Shown here piece after piece: positions 12,382 to 25,500 of a stretch of 64,000 bases of DNA. Below the pieces are notes generated by a model. That model had not been told where the DNA came from and searched no databases. It worked only from the letters and a program-made list of their open reading frames with translations. How positions within the stretch are numbered: the stretch's first letter is position 1; every line of letters starts with the position of its first letter. The translations under genes were made by a program, and so were the position numbers. The DNA comes from Akanthomyces muscarius (taxonomy: Eukaryota; Ascomycota; Sordariomycetes; Hypocreales; Cordycipitaceae). The DNA is taken from contig NC_079241.1 of assembly GCF_028009165.1 (NCBI RefSeq), forward strand, positions 5,022,001 to 5,086,000, written 5' to 3'.

Positions 12382-12416
12382 AGGTACTTAGGAAGGTACC
12401 TAAGTAAGGTAGGTAG
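12382..12416. repeat. TAGGTA/TACCTA motif cluster
   Basis: Dense run of TAGGTAC, AGGTACCTAAG and GGTAGGTAG units, the same motif class as at 4219 and 18287. Confidence 0.55.
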
Positions 12417-12915
12417 CTGTGCACGTCCAGTGGCCACGGGGGGGGGCACCGGGGGCAAAAAGCGCCCCGACACCCACTGACACCACTGAAAAGGCAGGCG
12501 GCGCCATGGCGGGGACAAAGGTCTCAGCGGGCACTCAGCAGGAATGTCTCCCTCGACCACCCGCTGGCAGCCGGGCTGGGAGGCACTTACGGAAGGTACT
12601 TTGGCTTCCCCGCATCTCGCCCACGCGTAGGCTTGTACCGCAGGCTGTGGTGCCCACCGGGTTGCGTTCCAGGGAGCACCACCAGTGCACGTCAGATCCC
12701 CTCGCCGCTTTACCGTCTTGCCCAGCCCACGACGCGAAAAAAAAAGCAAGACACTCATCAACCTGAGTCAAAAAGTCACCCATAGTCTCCCATCACCACA
12801 TTGTTGCCAATTTCCACAGTCTCAGTCTCGTCCTCGACCTCTCGCCCACTGTCTGCCTGCCCGCTGTGCAATGCTGGCCGGCCCTTGGCCCTCTCTGTGC
12901 CATGTCACGCACTGG

Positions 12916-12952
12916 TTGATTGATTGACTGATTGACTGATTGACCGACTGAC
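12916..12952. repeat. Tetranucleotide repeat (TGAT/TGAC)n
   Basis: About nine imperfect units of TGAT, TGAC and CGAC in tandem in non-coding DNA. Confidence 0.75.
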
Positions 12953-13697
12953 TTCCCTTTGGTCGGACGCTTTGCCCGTTTCTGTATAATACGCCCGTGT
13001 GCTGTTTTGCTTTTCGGTTCTACTGGGACGAGGTTCTCGCCTTGCGCGCCCTCCCTTTTTGGCTTCGACAAGGGTTCTGTTGCACCGGAACATGCATGCT
13101 GCGACCAAGAGCCCTGCCGCATTGCCTGTCCAGGTTCCGGTGCCGCGTATTCCTAGTAACTGGCAGACGCTTTCCTCACGCCAGCCGCCACGACGCCAGA
13201 AACAAGTACACGCAGGCGCAGCTGAATCACTCATCATTGGGAAATAGTTGGGTGAGACTGGCCATGACGCCCCCCTTCAACGCACCAGTCTCTCTCAGAA
13301 GAAAGACGTTGTCTTTTTCGTCGTAAGCCCCCCCTCTTCGTCCAAACTCTAGATGGCTTTGGCTGCTTCTGGCAACAGGACCGACTTGATCAGAGAAGCC
13401 GAAAGTCTAAACAGCGATGCACAACGTGATCCCCGGGGGCCGGCATGGAGCAGGCGACACTACACCAGATGAATGAAGAAGAAAAAAAGGCCCGTCGTGG
13501 CAAAAATTGAGGCGTTCGAGAAGCACTCTCGTCAAGAACGAGGAAAAGCAGCGCGTCAACTAGTCCTGATGCGGACTCGAGAGGTTGGCACCAGCATACC
13601 AGCCAGAGGCAAAAAGGGTTGTTGGAACTTGTGGCGTCCCATCGGGCTCTCCCACCAGCCGAGCATGATGGTGGGCACGGTGGCGTAGGAGTAGATT

Positions 13698-13712
13698 CCC
13701 CCCCCCCCCCCC
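13698..13712. repeat. Poly-C tract, 15 nt
   Basis: Uninterrupted C run in non-coding DNA. Similar runs occur in the introns at 42071 and 61752. Confidence 0.9.
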
Positions 13713-15700
13713 GTCTTATTCATTGCTGTGATTTGGCGACACTTGGCGGCTTTCGTAGACACTTTTTCCAACGTCCTAGATAGGGCAGCTCTGCACCACA
13801 CTGCATATTCAATCTACGCACACACTGCTACGCTGGTGCTGCAGTGTCATGCCATGCGGTGCGATGCGGGCCGACCAGACCCCTTGTGAGCGTTGCTGGA
13901 GGGTTTTTCGCCGTGGCTCGTAGAGGAGGGCAGCTCTTGCCTTGAAGCGGGCAAAGTAAACGAGGTCTTGTGAGAGGTAGATGACTGGAGCACGGCAGTG
14001 GATGCGCGATTGGCAAATGGGGTCACACTACGGGCTATGTTCCTTGCCTTTCGTACGAAGAGCATGGCATCTGTTCCGCGTTTCGAATTATGGTTAACAT
14101 GTCTGACGTCGAGTTGAAAGTGGCCATGAATCGCCGCCCATACAAGTTCTATGGCCCGCCTGGCATATACTATGTCGGAGTGGCTCTTGGACCTCACCTC
14201 GATCAATCTGGGCTGGCCCACGCTGATAACATCGGACTGGAGGAAAGCAACTGCTTCAAGTACCCTTTTGCCACCAACGAGAGTCAAAAGCTGCTCACAC
14301 GAGCTGGAAATTGGAGGCAGCCTCTTGTTAACAGCGTTGAAGCTCCAATGAGACCCTGGGCAGCGTGGGACAATGTCTGGAATGCGCGTTTGTCCGACGG
14401 TTTGCTGATCTCTTGATGGAGAAGGTATCAGTAATTCAGTATTGGTCAAGGGCATGACTAGTGCCTCTTTACCACCCTGTTAGCGTTTCGGTAGCGTTTG
14501 CGAGTCGCTGCTAGCAAAAGTAACCATGCGGCACGCCGCCAGATTGTGTGGGGGAACGCCCAACCAACTTACTGGCGGGCAAGGCGGGGGAGGGGGTCTG
14601 GAGGTTTGCTGTGTGTCGCTGTTGAAATCAAGTTTTGTTGGTCGCTGAAGCTGGTTGTCTCTCACTTCTGTCATTTTCGGATTTATTTTTGGCGGCATGT
14701 ACTCTGCATGTTCATCTTTGGCGCAGTCAGGGATGAGATAATGGCCTGAGTCGGCGCTGCCGGACACAGCACCGGGTGGGAGGCAACCATTGTTCACCGG
14801 CGGCTTTTTCCCTTGCCGCCATGATGATCGACCTCCAGTCATATGTCCTAATAAGCAATCTCGATTCCAAGGCGTCACGAGCAATGTCTCCTGGGGGGAC
14901 ATTATAGACGGATGTTGCTGACGGGATGGCGGGTATGGGATGGCGGGAATGGGACGGTGAGCCGACGGTCGTCAGATGCGTCACTGCCAGGACGAGATTC
15001 TTTATGGAGCACAAAGAAAATCACCACCCTCGGCATGCACGAGTATGAATGCATGTCCGGAGGGGGACGCTATTCATATTTATTATTGCTGAAAAGATAC
15101 AGCGCAGCGTACTGGTAGCAGTGTGCGCTGGTGCGCTGCAGCGCCGTCCGTCTCTTGTCAACCTTATAACCCAGTAGCAGGGACATCAAACAAGGATCCT
15201 CATGTTGCATAACGTCGAGAGCCGATGCCAAATCTCCACCGAGGTGCGCATCAGCCGGTGCAGCGGCATGGGGAGAGCATGGGAAGAGCATGGGAAGGGC
15301 AAGGGAAAGGCCAGGGGACCCTTGTCCGGCCGTTCTGTACGGTCAGCGCGGGCTACGGAGCCAGGAGAGAAGTGCTCAGTAGACGAGGAAGCCAAGCAGA
15401 AAGAAGAAGGTCAAAGCCCGCGAGGTCATGACTGAGAGGTACGCCGCGACCAGACGTCAGACTTGTCAGGCGGGTGGCTGCTTGGGCCGTCCATGGTCCA
15501 TGGGGTGTGAGTTTGGCAATGGCTGGCTGGACTGCCCAGCGCGCCATGCCAAACGTACCCAAACTGTTGCACCTACCAGATTGGTGGCAGGTGCAGCTCT
15601 AGGGCGGGCTCTAGCAGGTGCAAGGATGCATCAACAGACGCAACACTCAATAGCGTAGCGGCCGATGGTGGTGTCGGAGAGCACAATGCGGTAGGTGGTT

Positions 15701-18700
15701 TATGCGATGACAGCTAGCCCAGCCTTGGCGGGCGGACAACAGATGTTGTGTTCTGCACTTGATTCGATGGGTCCGGATTGCATTATTGTCAATTTGATTG
15801 ATTTACTTTATTATAAAAAGCTTCTATTTTGGTCTTGTGTCGGTATGTGAACAGCTTTGCTGATGCGTGTGCTAGCAGAAAGAAGGCTTGCTCAAAACGC
15901 GTGGGAGGAAGAAAAAAAAGGGGGGATCATACCCTCCCCCTCTCCTAAAAAGAAACAAAATGTCTTGAAAAATCCATGCTTGGCCGTACATGGATTGAGG
16001 CACGCGTTATTACCTACATGCGAGGGGGCGGCAAGACATTTCGAGGCGCGCCGACCACACACATGTGGTGGTGAAATGAGGACGGGCGCCGCGCACTGGC
16101 TGGGAAATTTGGACATTGGATCGAGGCACACGAGGCTACGCGGGTGAGACAACAGCTGCGCAGCCACACACGCTTCTCCACTGGCATGACAAAACAGAAG
16201 AAAAAGAAAAGAGAGAGAAGAGAATGCGAGTCCGGAAAAAGGGACGACGCCATTCGCCTTCTCTTTTGTTCTGCTCTTATGACTATTTGGGCTCTGGTGA
16301 CCGCCTGACAACGCGCCCCCAGGTTGCCTGCCCACTTGCCCATGTGTCATGTCAGATGCTCACCAGGGCCTAAAATGCAACCTCGGGGCCACGCTTGCAC
16401 GCCTACTAAGTACTGAGTGCTGAGTACTGAGTACCTAGCATTCCAGCTCCCGGAGGGCGGGCCCCACCTCCCGAGCCAAGCATGGCGACTGCTACCAGTA
16501 GAGAGGCGAGAGCGAGACGGATGAGCCGAAGATGAGCAGAACTGTTGCTATTATAAAACGAAATAATAAGAGATTCGGCAGGTGGTTTATACCAGTATCA
16601 AAGACTAGCGACGAGTTGGAGCAAACGAAATGAAAGTTTACTCGGTATTCTGTACATTTTTATCGAGTGCATTGAGCGGAGCAATGACCCGAGCCGGCGA
16701 GATCGGGTTACGCTGAGATGGTTCATAGGAGACGAGATGGGGGCCGTGTTACAGAGTACAGACCACCACTATCTACTCTGTACCTACCTAACTAATCAGG
16801 TACTGACTGGCCTCCGTGCGGACCACAGAGTTACTGGCACCGCGAGGTACCGTGTGCGCAGATATGTACACTGTGCTGACACTGTATGCGGCACCATGCG
16901 AGACCAGCTTTCCGGGCTGCGTCTCCCTTGCGCGTCGGGTTGTGAGACATTTTGAAATTATTTCCTTTTCTTTTTTTTTTTTGCACAAAGGCCGTGATGG
17001 AATATCCCGTTGTATTTCCTCGGGTGCTCTGGTCGTGTTGGCGTGGTTTTGCAGAGCGTTTGTTTACCAGTACTGACCTGACGGTATTCGCACCTATCCT
17101 CTCCATCCTCGCAATCTATTCCGAAAGGAGAAGCTCTATCAATCAGTTTCGAATCGGTCAAGCCAAATCAAATAGTTTGATAGGCCCAAACGTCGAGCGA
17201 GACCGCAAAGACCACGTTCGCTGCCTCGCCCATTGTGCAAGCAAGCTAGCTGAAATAACATGACACATGTTGAACGGTCCATGATTCAAAGGCCTGGTCC
17301 GGTGCAGGGGGGGAGAACGGTTAGCGGAGGCAAGGCGGCGCGCCACAAAAGCCGCTGCCGGCTAGGCTTACTGCGAAAAACGCTCTCACCTTGGCCAGGC
17401 AGGGGGGTGATTGAAAGCAAGGAAAGGCGCATCGGCAAGTAAAAAAATTAACCTTAGTTAAGGTCGGTGCTTTTTATTTGCTGGTAGTCCAGTAGTGTAG
17501 TTTTACGAGATGGAGGTCAGATCGCAGGTGCGTGCAGCTAGAGGAAAACTCAAAATTCGCTCCCATGACTGGGCTTGCTGCTGGCTGACAGGCAGGTAGG
17601 CTATGAGCTAGGGTGTAGAGTTTGCGATGCCCGAGATACTTTGAGCACGAGTCGAGGTTTGTATTCATGGGTTTTTTTTATGATTGTTTTTCTGGCAAAT
17701 TGGCCGGGCTTGGAGTTGGTGGATGCTTGGCTCAACGTTATCGGACAGGTCGGCAGTTGAACGGCTGTGTATGCGGGACACTCTGTACAACAGGCGCACA
17801 GGTCAAGACCGACGTTGCCTCGACTCGCAGGTCAAGACCGACAGCATAAATACAAGATGGAATCGCATTGAGAGAAAGAGAAAGAAAAAAAAACACCGAG
17901 TCCTAGCGCAATAGCCTCACAGGAACCTGCCGAGCCGGATTGTCGAAATCTGGCCGTGGTCCGGCATCCCGCGGACGCGCCTCGAGCCTCTCCGGGCAGC
18001 GAGTGAGCGAGCGAGTGAGGGACGGACGGCACACACCATTCAGTATCGTTCACAACTTGGTCCAACGTATCACGTAGGTGGGACGACCGGCGGGCTCCAC
18101 GCAATGATCTTCGGTGGTCGCTGGGCACTTGCCCTTCCTGGCCTGATGGCGGCTCACCCGCCTTGTGTTGCTTGTCCCAAATAGTTAGTTGCAAAAGGCT
18201 AGCTGGGCCCGCCTGTGGCTCTCGTGGCTCTGTGGCTCTGTGGCTCACTGCGAGGGGCCCTCCCCCCCTCCCACTAGCCTGCTGCGTAGGTAGGTAGGTA
18301 AGGTAGTAAATTGTGCCTTGACAGTATCGCACTCCGTAACGTGGTACTCGAGCCCGTCTCGACTGGCAGGGCCTTTTTTTTTTTTAACGATGCTCAAGGA
18401 AAAAAAAAGGTCATGGCTGGATTCATTCATTGGGAGCCATCTCTACTCATCATAAATATTTGACAACAGAAATATCCCCAGACTAAATACGTGCCTGGTC
18501 CCTGTCTCGTTCGCTGGCCGTTTGTCCGTTTCCCGGCGTCGGGCCCACCGAAGCCACTTCAGGGCTCCCCACGAGTAATTTGCAATGCACGAGGACCACT
18601 AGACCACCAAGGTCAACCGCTAAAAGCCATCGACTCCGTAGGTACCAGCTCGCTCGCTAAATTAACAAGGAACGACAGCCCGTTGCTCCGCCTGCGCCTG

Positions 18701-19399
18701 AGCCTGTGCCTGCGCCCATGATTCCCCAGAGACCCCAGCTCCTAGTCCAACCATCGTACCGCACCTGCCGCTGTAATTTTTCCTGTCTGCTGGCTGCTGG
18801 CTGCTGGTTGCCTTAACTCTCAAATCTCAACTCGTTCCCAGTCTGCCCTCCTGCTCTTCCTCCCCCCCCAGTCGCCCGAGACAAAATCTCGTCTTCCATT
18901 TCTACCTCTCCGCCCATCACTCTTCCGCTTCCCTTCGATCCTATCCGCTTTTTCCTCTTTCGAACCCTTTGCTGTCTCTCCTTGACGCTTTTTTTATCCT
19001 TCCCGCCCGCACTTGCCAGACATTGTGTCTCTCCAGCGACGAATGTGCAGCCTGTCACTTGTCTGACCTTCACCAAGGCTTCACCACACCACACCACACG
19101 TCTCGACGACCACAGCGGAAACTTGGCCCGTCCGGAAGAAACTACTGCCATTTGACGACAAAGAACACCATCGCGATAACTCTTGGTTTCCTCTTATGCG
19201 GCTTAAATATATCTACATTGCTCACCGTCTCGCCTCGTCATTTCGTATAGCCATGCCGCGCATCGACCTATAGCGAAACAAACCGCCCCCGATCCCCATG
19301 ACAGTCGCCGCCCACCATATTGTCTTTACTCTACATCTCTGCCCTCTCGTTGGCTTATAGTTGCCGTCTGCGCTCGAGCCGCACCCAACTACCGCCACG
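15701..19399. other. Gene-poor region, right half, and leader of the GPI-protein gene
   Basis: No supported gene. TAGGTA/AGTACT-type motifs lie at 16403-16439, 16779-16806 and 18287-18307. A T/A-run-rich stretch lies at 16960-16985. 18700-19390 is pyrimidine-rich with many TCTC and CCTC units and is the likely promoter and long 5' leader of the gene starting at 19400. Confidence 0.45.
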
Positions 19400-21679
19400 A
19401 TGAGAGTTGATGCCGCTTTGCTGCTCGCTGCTGCCCTCATCGCCTCGCCCGTATCAGCAATTGCGAGGAACAGTAAAAATGGTGAGCCACCCCCGCGTCT
19501 ACTTTGCTCAAATGGCCAAGCAACTTGTCGCCCAAAATAGCCTTGGTCGTTCTGACCCCGCAGAGATGTGATTCTTACATCGCCCAGAACCTCAAATTGC
19601 TAATTCGCCCGTCTTATAGAAGCCGCTCACACAAGCTCTCCGCCATATGCCATCTCAAACAGCTCCACGATTGCTACGCACCCCTCGCCCAAATCGAGCA
19701 GCAAATCCACGACTTCTTCATTAATATCTTCCTCCCACAGCTCGTTAGTCGGCGGCAAATCATCAACACAAATATCCTCCTCAGCCACGTCCTTGACAAC
19801 CTCTTCCACAACAACCTCAACAACACGCTCAACCACCCGCTCAACCACAACAACATCTTCCGATGCGCCAAGTAGCTCTCAAATATCGTCTTCGAGGTCG
19901 TCGCGATCGTCGCGATCATCGCAGTCGTCACCTGCGTTACACTCTGCTTCGAGCCATGCTACTACGCGCAAGCATAAGACGCCTACCCAGAAAACAACTT
20001 CACACAACTCTGCACCCACGTCACCCTCACTGTCAAACACCACATCGACAGCCGGCTTCAACACAACTACAACACTAAACATGACCACGACCACAGGCCA
20101 AAACTCTACCCACGCCTACACCCAGACTACGGACCCAGCCCTACCTCCCAACATGCCTCCAGGCTATACAATCACCAGGATTCCCTGCAACGGAACAGCA
20201 TCTCGCACAGCAAGTCGCATAACAACTCGCACAGCAAGTCGAAATGGGACCCAAACTCACAGCCAGTCGCGCTGTAAAAACGGCACCGTCATTAGTATCG
20301 TACCCGTCTGCACGCCGCTCCCCAGCTCCAAAACCTTCACTCGCTATCTCGTCGTTCACACCTCCACTGTGACATTCAAAGGGCACAGATCAGACTATAA
20401 GGCCCCTTACGCGCCCATTGCAACACCCAACTACTGCGATCCCAGCCTCTACCCAGCGGTCCCTCGGCCGCCGCCACCTGGCAGCACTCCAGAGCCTTTG
20501 ATGGGCACCATGTCAATGATCACCGAGACGTTTACCATTGAAGGACAACCTCTCACCGCGGAATTTCCCGTCCCATCATTATTCACGGCGATCGCGCACA
20601 TTCCTGTCACAACCTTCATTACGACAGACAAGAATCCTTCTGTTGTTTTCCCTTCGGACCCGATCCCCAATTATAGTCAGACGTGGCCAGGCGGCGGAGA
20701 CGGAGGCGATGGTGTTCACACACCCGTCGGCGGAGGTGCTCCTGCTCCTGGATCCGACGCCCCATCCTACACCATTACAGCTGGACCAACTTCCGTCCTG
20801 ATTAATGAGCAGACTTTCATTGTGGCTCCTGGCAGCAGCACAATAGTCACCGCCAATGACGGTGGAGTGTTCACCATCAACCCTACCGCTGTTGTTGGTC
20901 AAGGAGTCACCATTACCCGGCCACCCTCGGTCATGGGGCCGGCCTCGTCAGTGTTGGATGGCATCCCTGTCACATCGGCGGGACCCAGCCTGGAGATCGG
21001 TGGAGGCGCCTTTGCCATTCCCACGTCAGACTCAAACACCGTACGCGTCAACGGCAAAGCCGTAACCATCAACCCGACTGGAGTCACAATCGGCGGCGAA
21101 AGCATGGGCTTTGTGAAACCAGCCGCATCTGATGTCGTTGTCGCTGGCGGCGAGATGCTCACCGCCATCGGCCGCAGTGTCGTTGTCCTTCATTCCATCA
21201 CTTATACCTATGGAAGTGGCATCGCACCCGTCATGCAGGTCGTCAACGGCGATACTATCGCCATTGGACCCACTGGAGTGCTTGTACACGGCTCGACGCT
21301 GGGTGGAGTCTCCGCCCAGCCTACCGACACTGAATTCGAAATTGTTGGCGGTGCTACCATTGCCAAGATTCCTCCGTCCATGGTCATTGTGAATGGAGAG
21401 ACGTATGCAGTCGGTCCCGGGGCCAGCATGAAAACTGTCGTAATTGGCGAGCAGACTTTGACCATGGGGCCCATTGGTCTCGTCATGGCCAGCACTACAA
21501 TGAAGTTTCCATTCGATGCTTCGGTGACAACTACCATCGCCGGCCGCTCAACCGGCGAAAGCATGCCTCAGGAAACTGGTAGCAAAGGGGAAGAAGACGC
21601 TGCCTACTCGCTACGACCCGACGTGCGCGTCGGGCTTACGTGTCTCTGCATTGTTTTTGGCGTTTTGGTCCTTGCCTAG
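19400..21679 (+). CDS. Secreted Ser/Thr-rich protein with beta-repeat region and probable GPI anchor
   Basis: Exons 19400-19481 and 19620-21679 give 713 aa. The N-terminus is a clear signal peptide (MRVDAALLLAAALIASPVSA). About residues 30-200 are a mucin-like Ser/Thr tract (STTTSTTRSTTRSTTTTSS), a likely O-glycosylated cell-wall stalk. Residues about 414-655 hold repeats of 30-50 residues with a recurring pattern V-x-N-G-x(4-6)-I-x-P-T-G-V-x-I-x-G, for example INPTGVTIGG and IGPTGVLVHG. The C-terminus ends in a hydrophobic segment (LTCLCIVFGVLVLA) after a polar stretch, as in GPI-anchor signals. The intron (138 nt, GTGAGC donor, CTAATTC branch) splits a Glu codon. Cell-wall or adhesin-like role is inference; no enzyme domain is seen. 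It stands alone after a 7.6-kb gap. Confidence 0.8.
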
Positions 21680-22513
21680 ACTCGGATGACATACTGAGGC
21701 CTTTGCATTTTATAAAGAGCAAGAAATGTGCCTGATGATTTTTTTTCTTTTTCTTTTTTTTCAACTTCTGGTTACATATTATTTTGGGGTGAGAGTTGGG
21801 CCTGAGCGCGACACGAGGTCCTAATTACGATTGTACTATTATACAGCACTGGGGTCCAGGTATTAGGCATGGCCACAGGACAATGTTCCGGAGTTTGATC
21901 TCTATACTTTTATATCTCCGTCCTTGATTTACGTGGGCGGCTTGCCCATATGTGTTTTGGGGATTTTCTTTTATATACTATACAGCGTCTTTGCTGTTTC
22001 AGAGACGTAGAATATAAACAAAGTTTCAATCATCTTGAGACCGGCTACCTTTTTTGGCCAAGAAATTAAGGGGCGCACGCCAGACGGTGGTAGTAATCTC
22101 GCCGACACACATGGCTTTTATTGCCCCTTTGCATAGAAGAGCTCTAGAATTACCGATTGACACAAGATTGGTACAGTGGAGGGCGCAACAACGCACAAGT
22201 GAGGAGTGTTTACTGGGCGCGATATGTATTACGAAAGCAGACCAAGGATATGATTGAAAAGTTATCAAAAGAAACGAGCTAAAAAAGATGATTTACATGG
22301 ACAACAGCCATAGAATCATCAGGACTGCATCAGCAGCTCCTCGTTTCCATCTCCAAAAAGACGATGCAACTGGGAGAGTGATGCGAGAAAGGTACGTAAA
22401 AATGGAACGCGCTCGTCTATGAACGATGCATCAAAGAAGGGTAGAATAAAACCACAAACAACACGTGATTAATGCGAAATCAACATGCTTCATCCACACT
22501 CATTCCTCTCCCT
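21680..22513. other. Convergent 3' flanks
   Basis: AT-rich spacer between the 3' ends of the GPI-protein gene and the minus-strand F-box gene. T runs at about 21740-21765 suit a 3' UTR. No gene seen. Confidence 0.5.
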
Positions 22514-25500
22514 TCACCATCGAGTCACGCCTTTGCCTTTGCTGGTGCTCTTGCCCGCAACCAGCGGCGGAAAGTCCTGGCTCGCTTCGGAAAACACCTC
22601 TCTGCCACGGCGGGCACTCTGCGCCTGCTGCTCCTCTGCCTGCATGCTGAGGCTGAGGGCAAACGCCAAGTCCGCATCAACATCGGCAGCGGTACCGTGC
22701 GCGGATGCATGCCCAGAGGCCGAGGAAGGTCCAGCCGCGTCGGCCATGCCGTTGGGTATGACGCGCGGGGACGGGGTTGACGTTGTCGACGAGCTTTGAC
22801 GTCGGCTGCCGCCCTTCTTCTTGCCACCCTTGGCCTTGGCCTTGTAGGTAATGGCAAACTCAAACTCGTCGGCGCTGCTGCGCCGGTGTGGGGACTGCCC
22901 GCGGTCATTGACGCCTTCGAGGAGCGACAGACGAATGGCTTGCTGGATTTGTTCCTCGTACTCATCTTCGTCGTCGGTAGTCTGATTCTGCTGTAGAGGG
23001 CTAGATTCGATAAAGCTGGCCTCGGGCGTTGTCGCGTCCGCGGTACTGTGGCTCGTCGTCGAAGCCGTGTCTCCACCAGTAGTGTCGGCGGCGGAGTCAC
23101 TGGCTCGGCGCACCTCGTCTGCCAAGAAGCTTTCCTCGGAGACCATCTGCATGTATTCGAGCGCTTCTTGCTCAGTGAGGTCGCCGAGTGCCCCCACACC
23201 AAAGCGCCTTTGCAGGCGGGATTGCTCCCGAGCACGGTGCGCATTTTCGTAGCGCAATTCTTCCTCTTCTTCCAGGATGTAGCCAGAGACATTGCTGCCA
23301 AACCTACGACTCGCAGCGCGGCCTTGAGCATCCGGATGTCGCAGACGTCTCTTACGACCTGGCGCGGTACCCTTGGAGCTGTACGACCAGTAGCGCATGA
23401 AAGCACCAAACGACACCACTCCGCGGAGTATTGTTGGGTCAGAGTCCAGGACAATAGCTCCCACAGCATTGTAGTGAGCAGCAGTCAGAGTAGGATTCAT
23501 AGTCATCATATAGCGTGGGACGCGGCCGTTTGATCGAGCGTTGAGAGTGCGAATGGGCTCCGCTGTTGAGGCAAGCGGATCCCAGGCTTGAACAAGACCA
23601 TCGCTGCCGCCGTGGACTAGATACAGTGCGGAAGCTGCAACGCAGGAGATGGATGGCGACTCTGTTTGAATGACGCGACATGGCTGAACCTTCTCGGGTC
23701 GAATTTCTCTGGCATTCCATACAAGAACGGCGCCAGAGCTCGTACCCACGGTGAGGAAGCGAGCTCTACGGCCAGGAATTTCTTGGACCTCTCGTTCGCC
23801 GTCTGCGCCATTGGGCACGAGGCTTTCATCGGCAGTATGCAAAGGATCCTCGCTGAGAGTAAGTGTAGCAAAAGCCGAGTTGTCCAAGGCGCTGGAGGTG
23901 ATGACGTCACTACCGATTCCCTTGAGCTGGAAAGAGACAGCCCGCCACTCATCCATAGGCGCAGATAGAGCCTTTGGCGAGTGAGGCGTAGGCGGTGGGG
24001 ATCTTGGGGACTGCGGCTCCGGAGTGCTCTGTACGCCAGCCTGACCAAAGAGGGACGAGGGAATAGCCGGTGCAGATTTGACGGCACCAAAAGCCAACGG
24101 TCGCTGAGCAGTGGTTGATCTGCAGAACCTGGTGATGCAAGCTTTCTCGCCACGCCCGCAGTCAATGACAAAAATGCCTTCACCCGCCTCTTGGCCATCG
24201 TCATTTGCAAAGTCAACCTCAAGTTTGCGTTGCATATCCCAGCCTTCGCAGACATTGAGGAAATGGTCTGGCTGATAGCGCATAAACGTCTCGATTTCTC
24301 GGGCCTCGGCGGCGATTTGGCTGTCGCTCAAGTCCATGGCATTGGACGGGGTTCTGGGCGAATAGGTGCCGCGAATAGCATTGAGATCTAGCTCGTCTGG
24401 GCGGGTAGATCTGCGCGTTTCTTCGACCAGGTGCCAATAGGCTGAGCGTCCAGCGAGCCAGGCATTGACGAGAGCATTGCCCGCAGACTGTTGGGGCGGC
24501 ACAGGTTTCGGGGTCTCTGTAAGAAAAAAGACCTCTCCAAGCGCGTTCAAAGCCACAGCCCAGACTCTGCGTGAGAGTCGACGGCGAACAGCGTAGTTGT
24601 CGTCTACCTTGATAGAGATAATCGGGACGCCAGGGCTGAGGACCCAGCGCGCAGTCATGTCGCCGTAAGCATACCTCGGACCGCTCGGATCAGATCCGAG
24701 GGAGTAGGCAGTGACGACACCAAGAGTAGAGCCAACCAACATGCCGCACATAGCTGAAGTGGTGGCCGGAACAGCAGAGGACTTTGCAATCCAGACGCTA
24801 CTGATGGCGTCGATGATTTCCGGGATGCGAGGAATGTCAGGTCGTCGCTGCTCAGCCTCCGGCTCAGAGCCGAGGTAGCGACCTGCAATTTCATTGACGC
24901 TGCGGAAGTAGGCACGGCCACCCGGGAAGCCCTCGCCGGCGATGACGCCGTAGAGCTGACTAACGTCCATGCTGTTGTCTGTGGCTGCAGGACCGTCACC
25001 TAGACCATAAGGTTCGAGACCAGGCGTGACCTCTTCGATCTGGGCAGAAGAGTGGCTGTCCTTGAGACCCCAACTTTCAATCTTGCCAGTAGTAGGGTCG
25101 CTCAGGGTGGCCACACCCACGGTACCAGAGCCCTGGATTGCGCGCGGAGACTTTTTGCCGTTCTCGAACACGGCGTGAATGTTGGTGATCAGCCAAGGGA
25201 GCTTCGAGTTGTAAGTCAACACAGCACTCGACTTCTTGCCCAACTGGCTGGCGCGCATGGACGAGCCGATAGCACCAGCAGCGGTGTTTGGCTTGCCTTT
25301 GCCCAGACTTCGAATAAGTCTAGTTCGGAAGACATACTCGCTTCGCCAGGTAGCGAGCGGAGTCAGCCTACCAAAGTAGCGCGTCTCGGAGCGCACAATG
25401 TCAGAGGACGGCTCAGACCAAAAGTCGGCAGAGGCTTTCATGAACTTTTCTTCGAGGCTCACATGGCCCGGGAAGTAGCGTAAAAAGGCCAAGCGCCAAA

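Larger units (their letters stand above)
11768..15700. other. Gene-poor region, left half
   Basis: No gene I can support. 11768-12350 is the promoter/leader of the pepsin-like gene. 12382-12416 has TAGGTA-type motifs, 12916-12952 a TGAT/TGAC tetranucleotide repeat, and 13698-13712 a run of 15 C. A 202-codon minus-strand frame (13847-14455) and a 108-codon plus-strand frame (14090-14416) overlap each other, have no recognisable domain and look like chance. Confidence 0.45.

Noticed and set aside
14090..14416. 108-codon plus-strand frame
   Set aside because: Shadow of the frame above; no recognisable family.
13847..14455. 202-codon minus-strand frame in the gene-poor gap
   Set aside because: No domain, overlaps a plus-strand frame of similar quality, no splice or start context that favours it.
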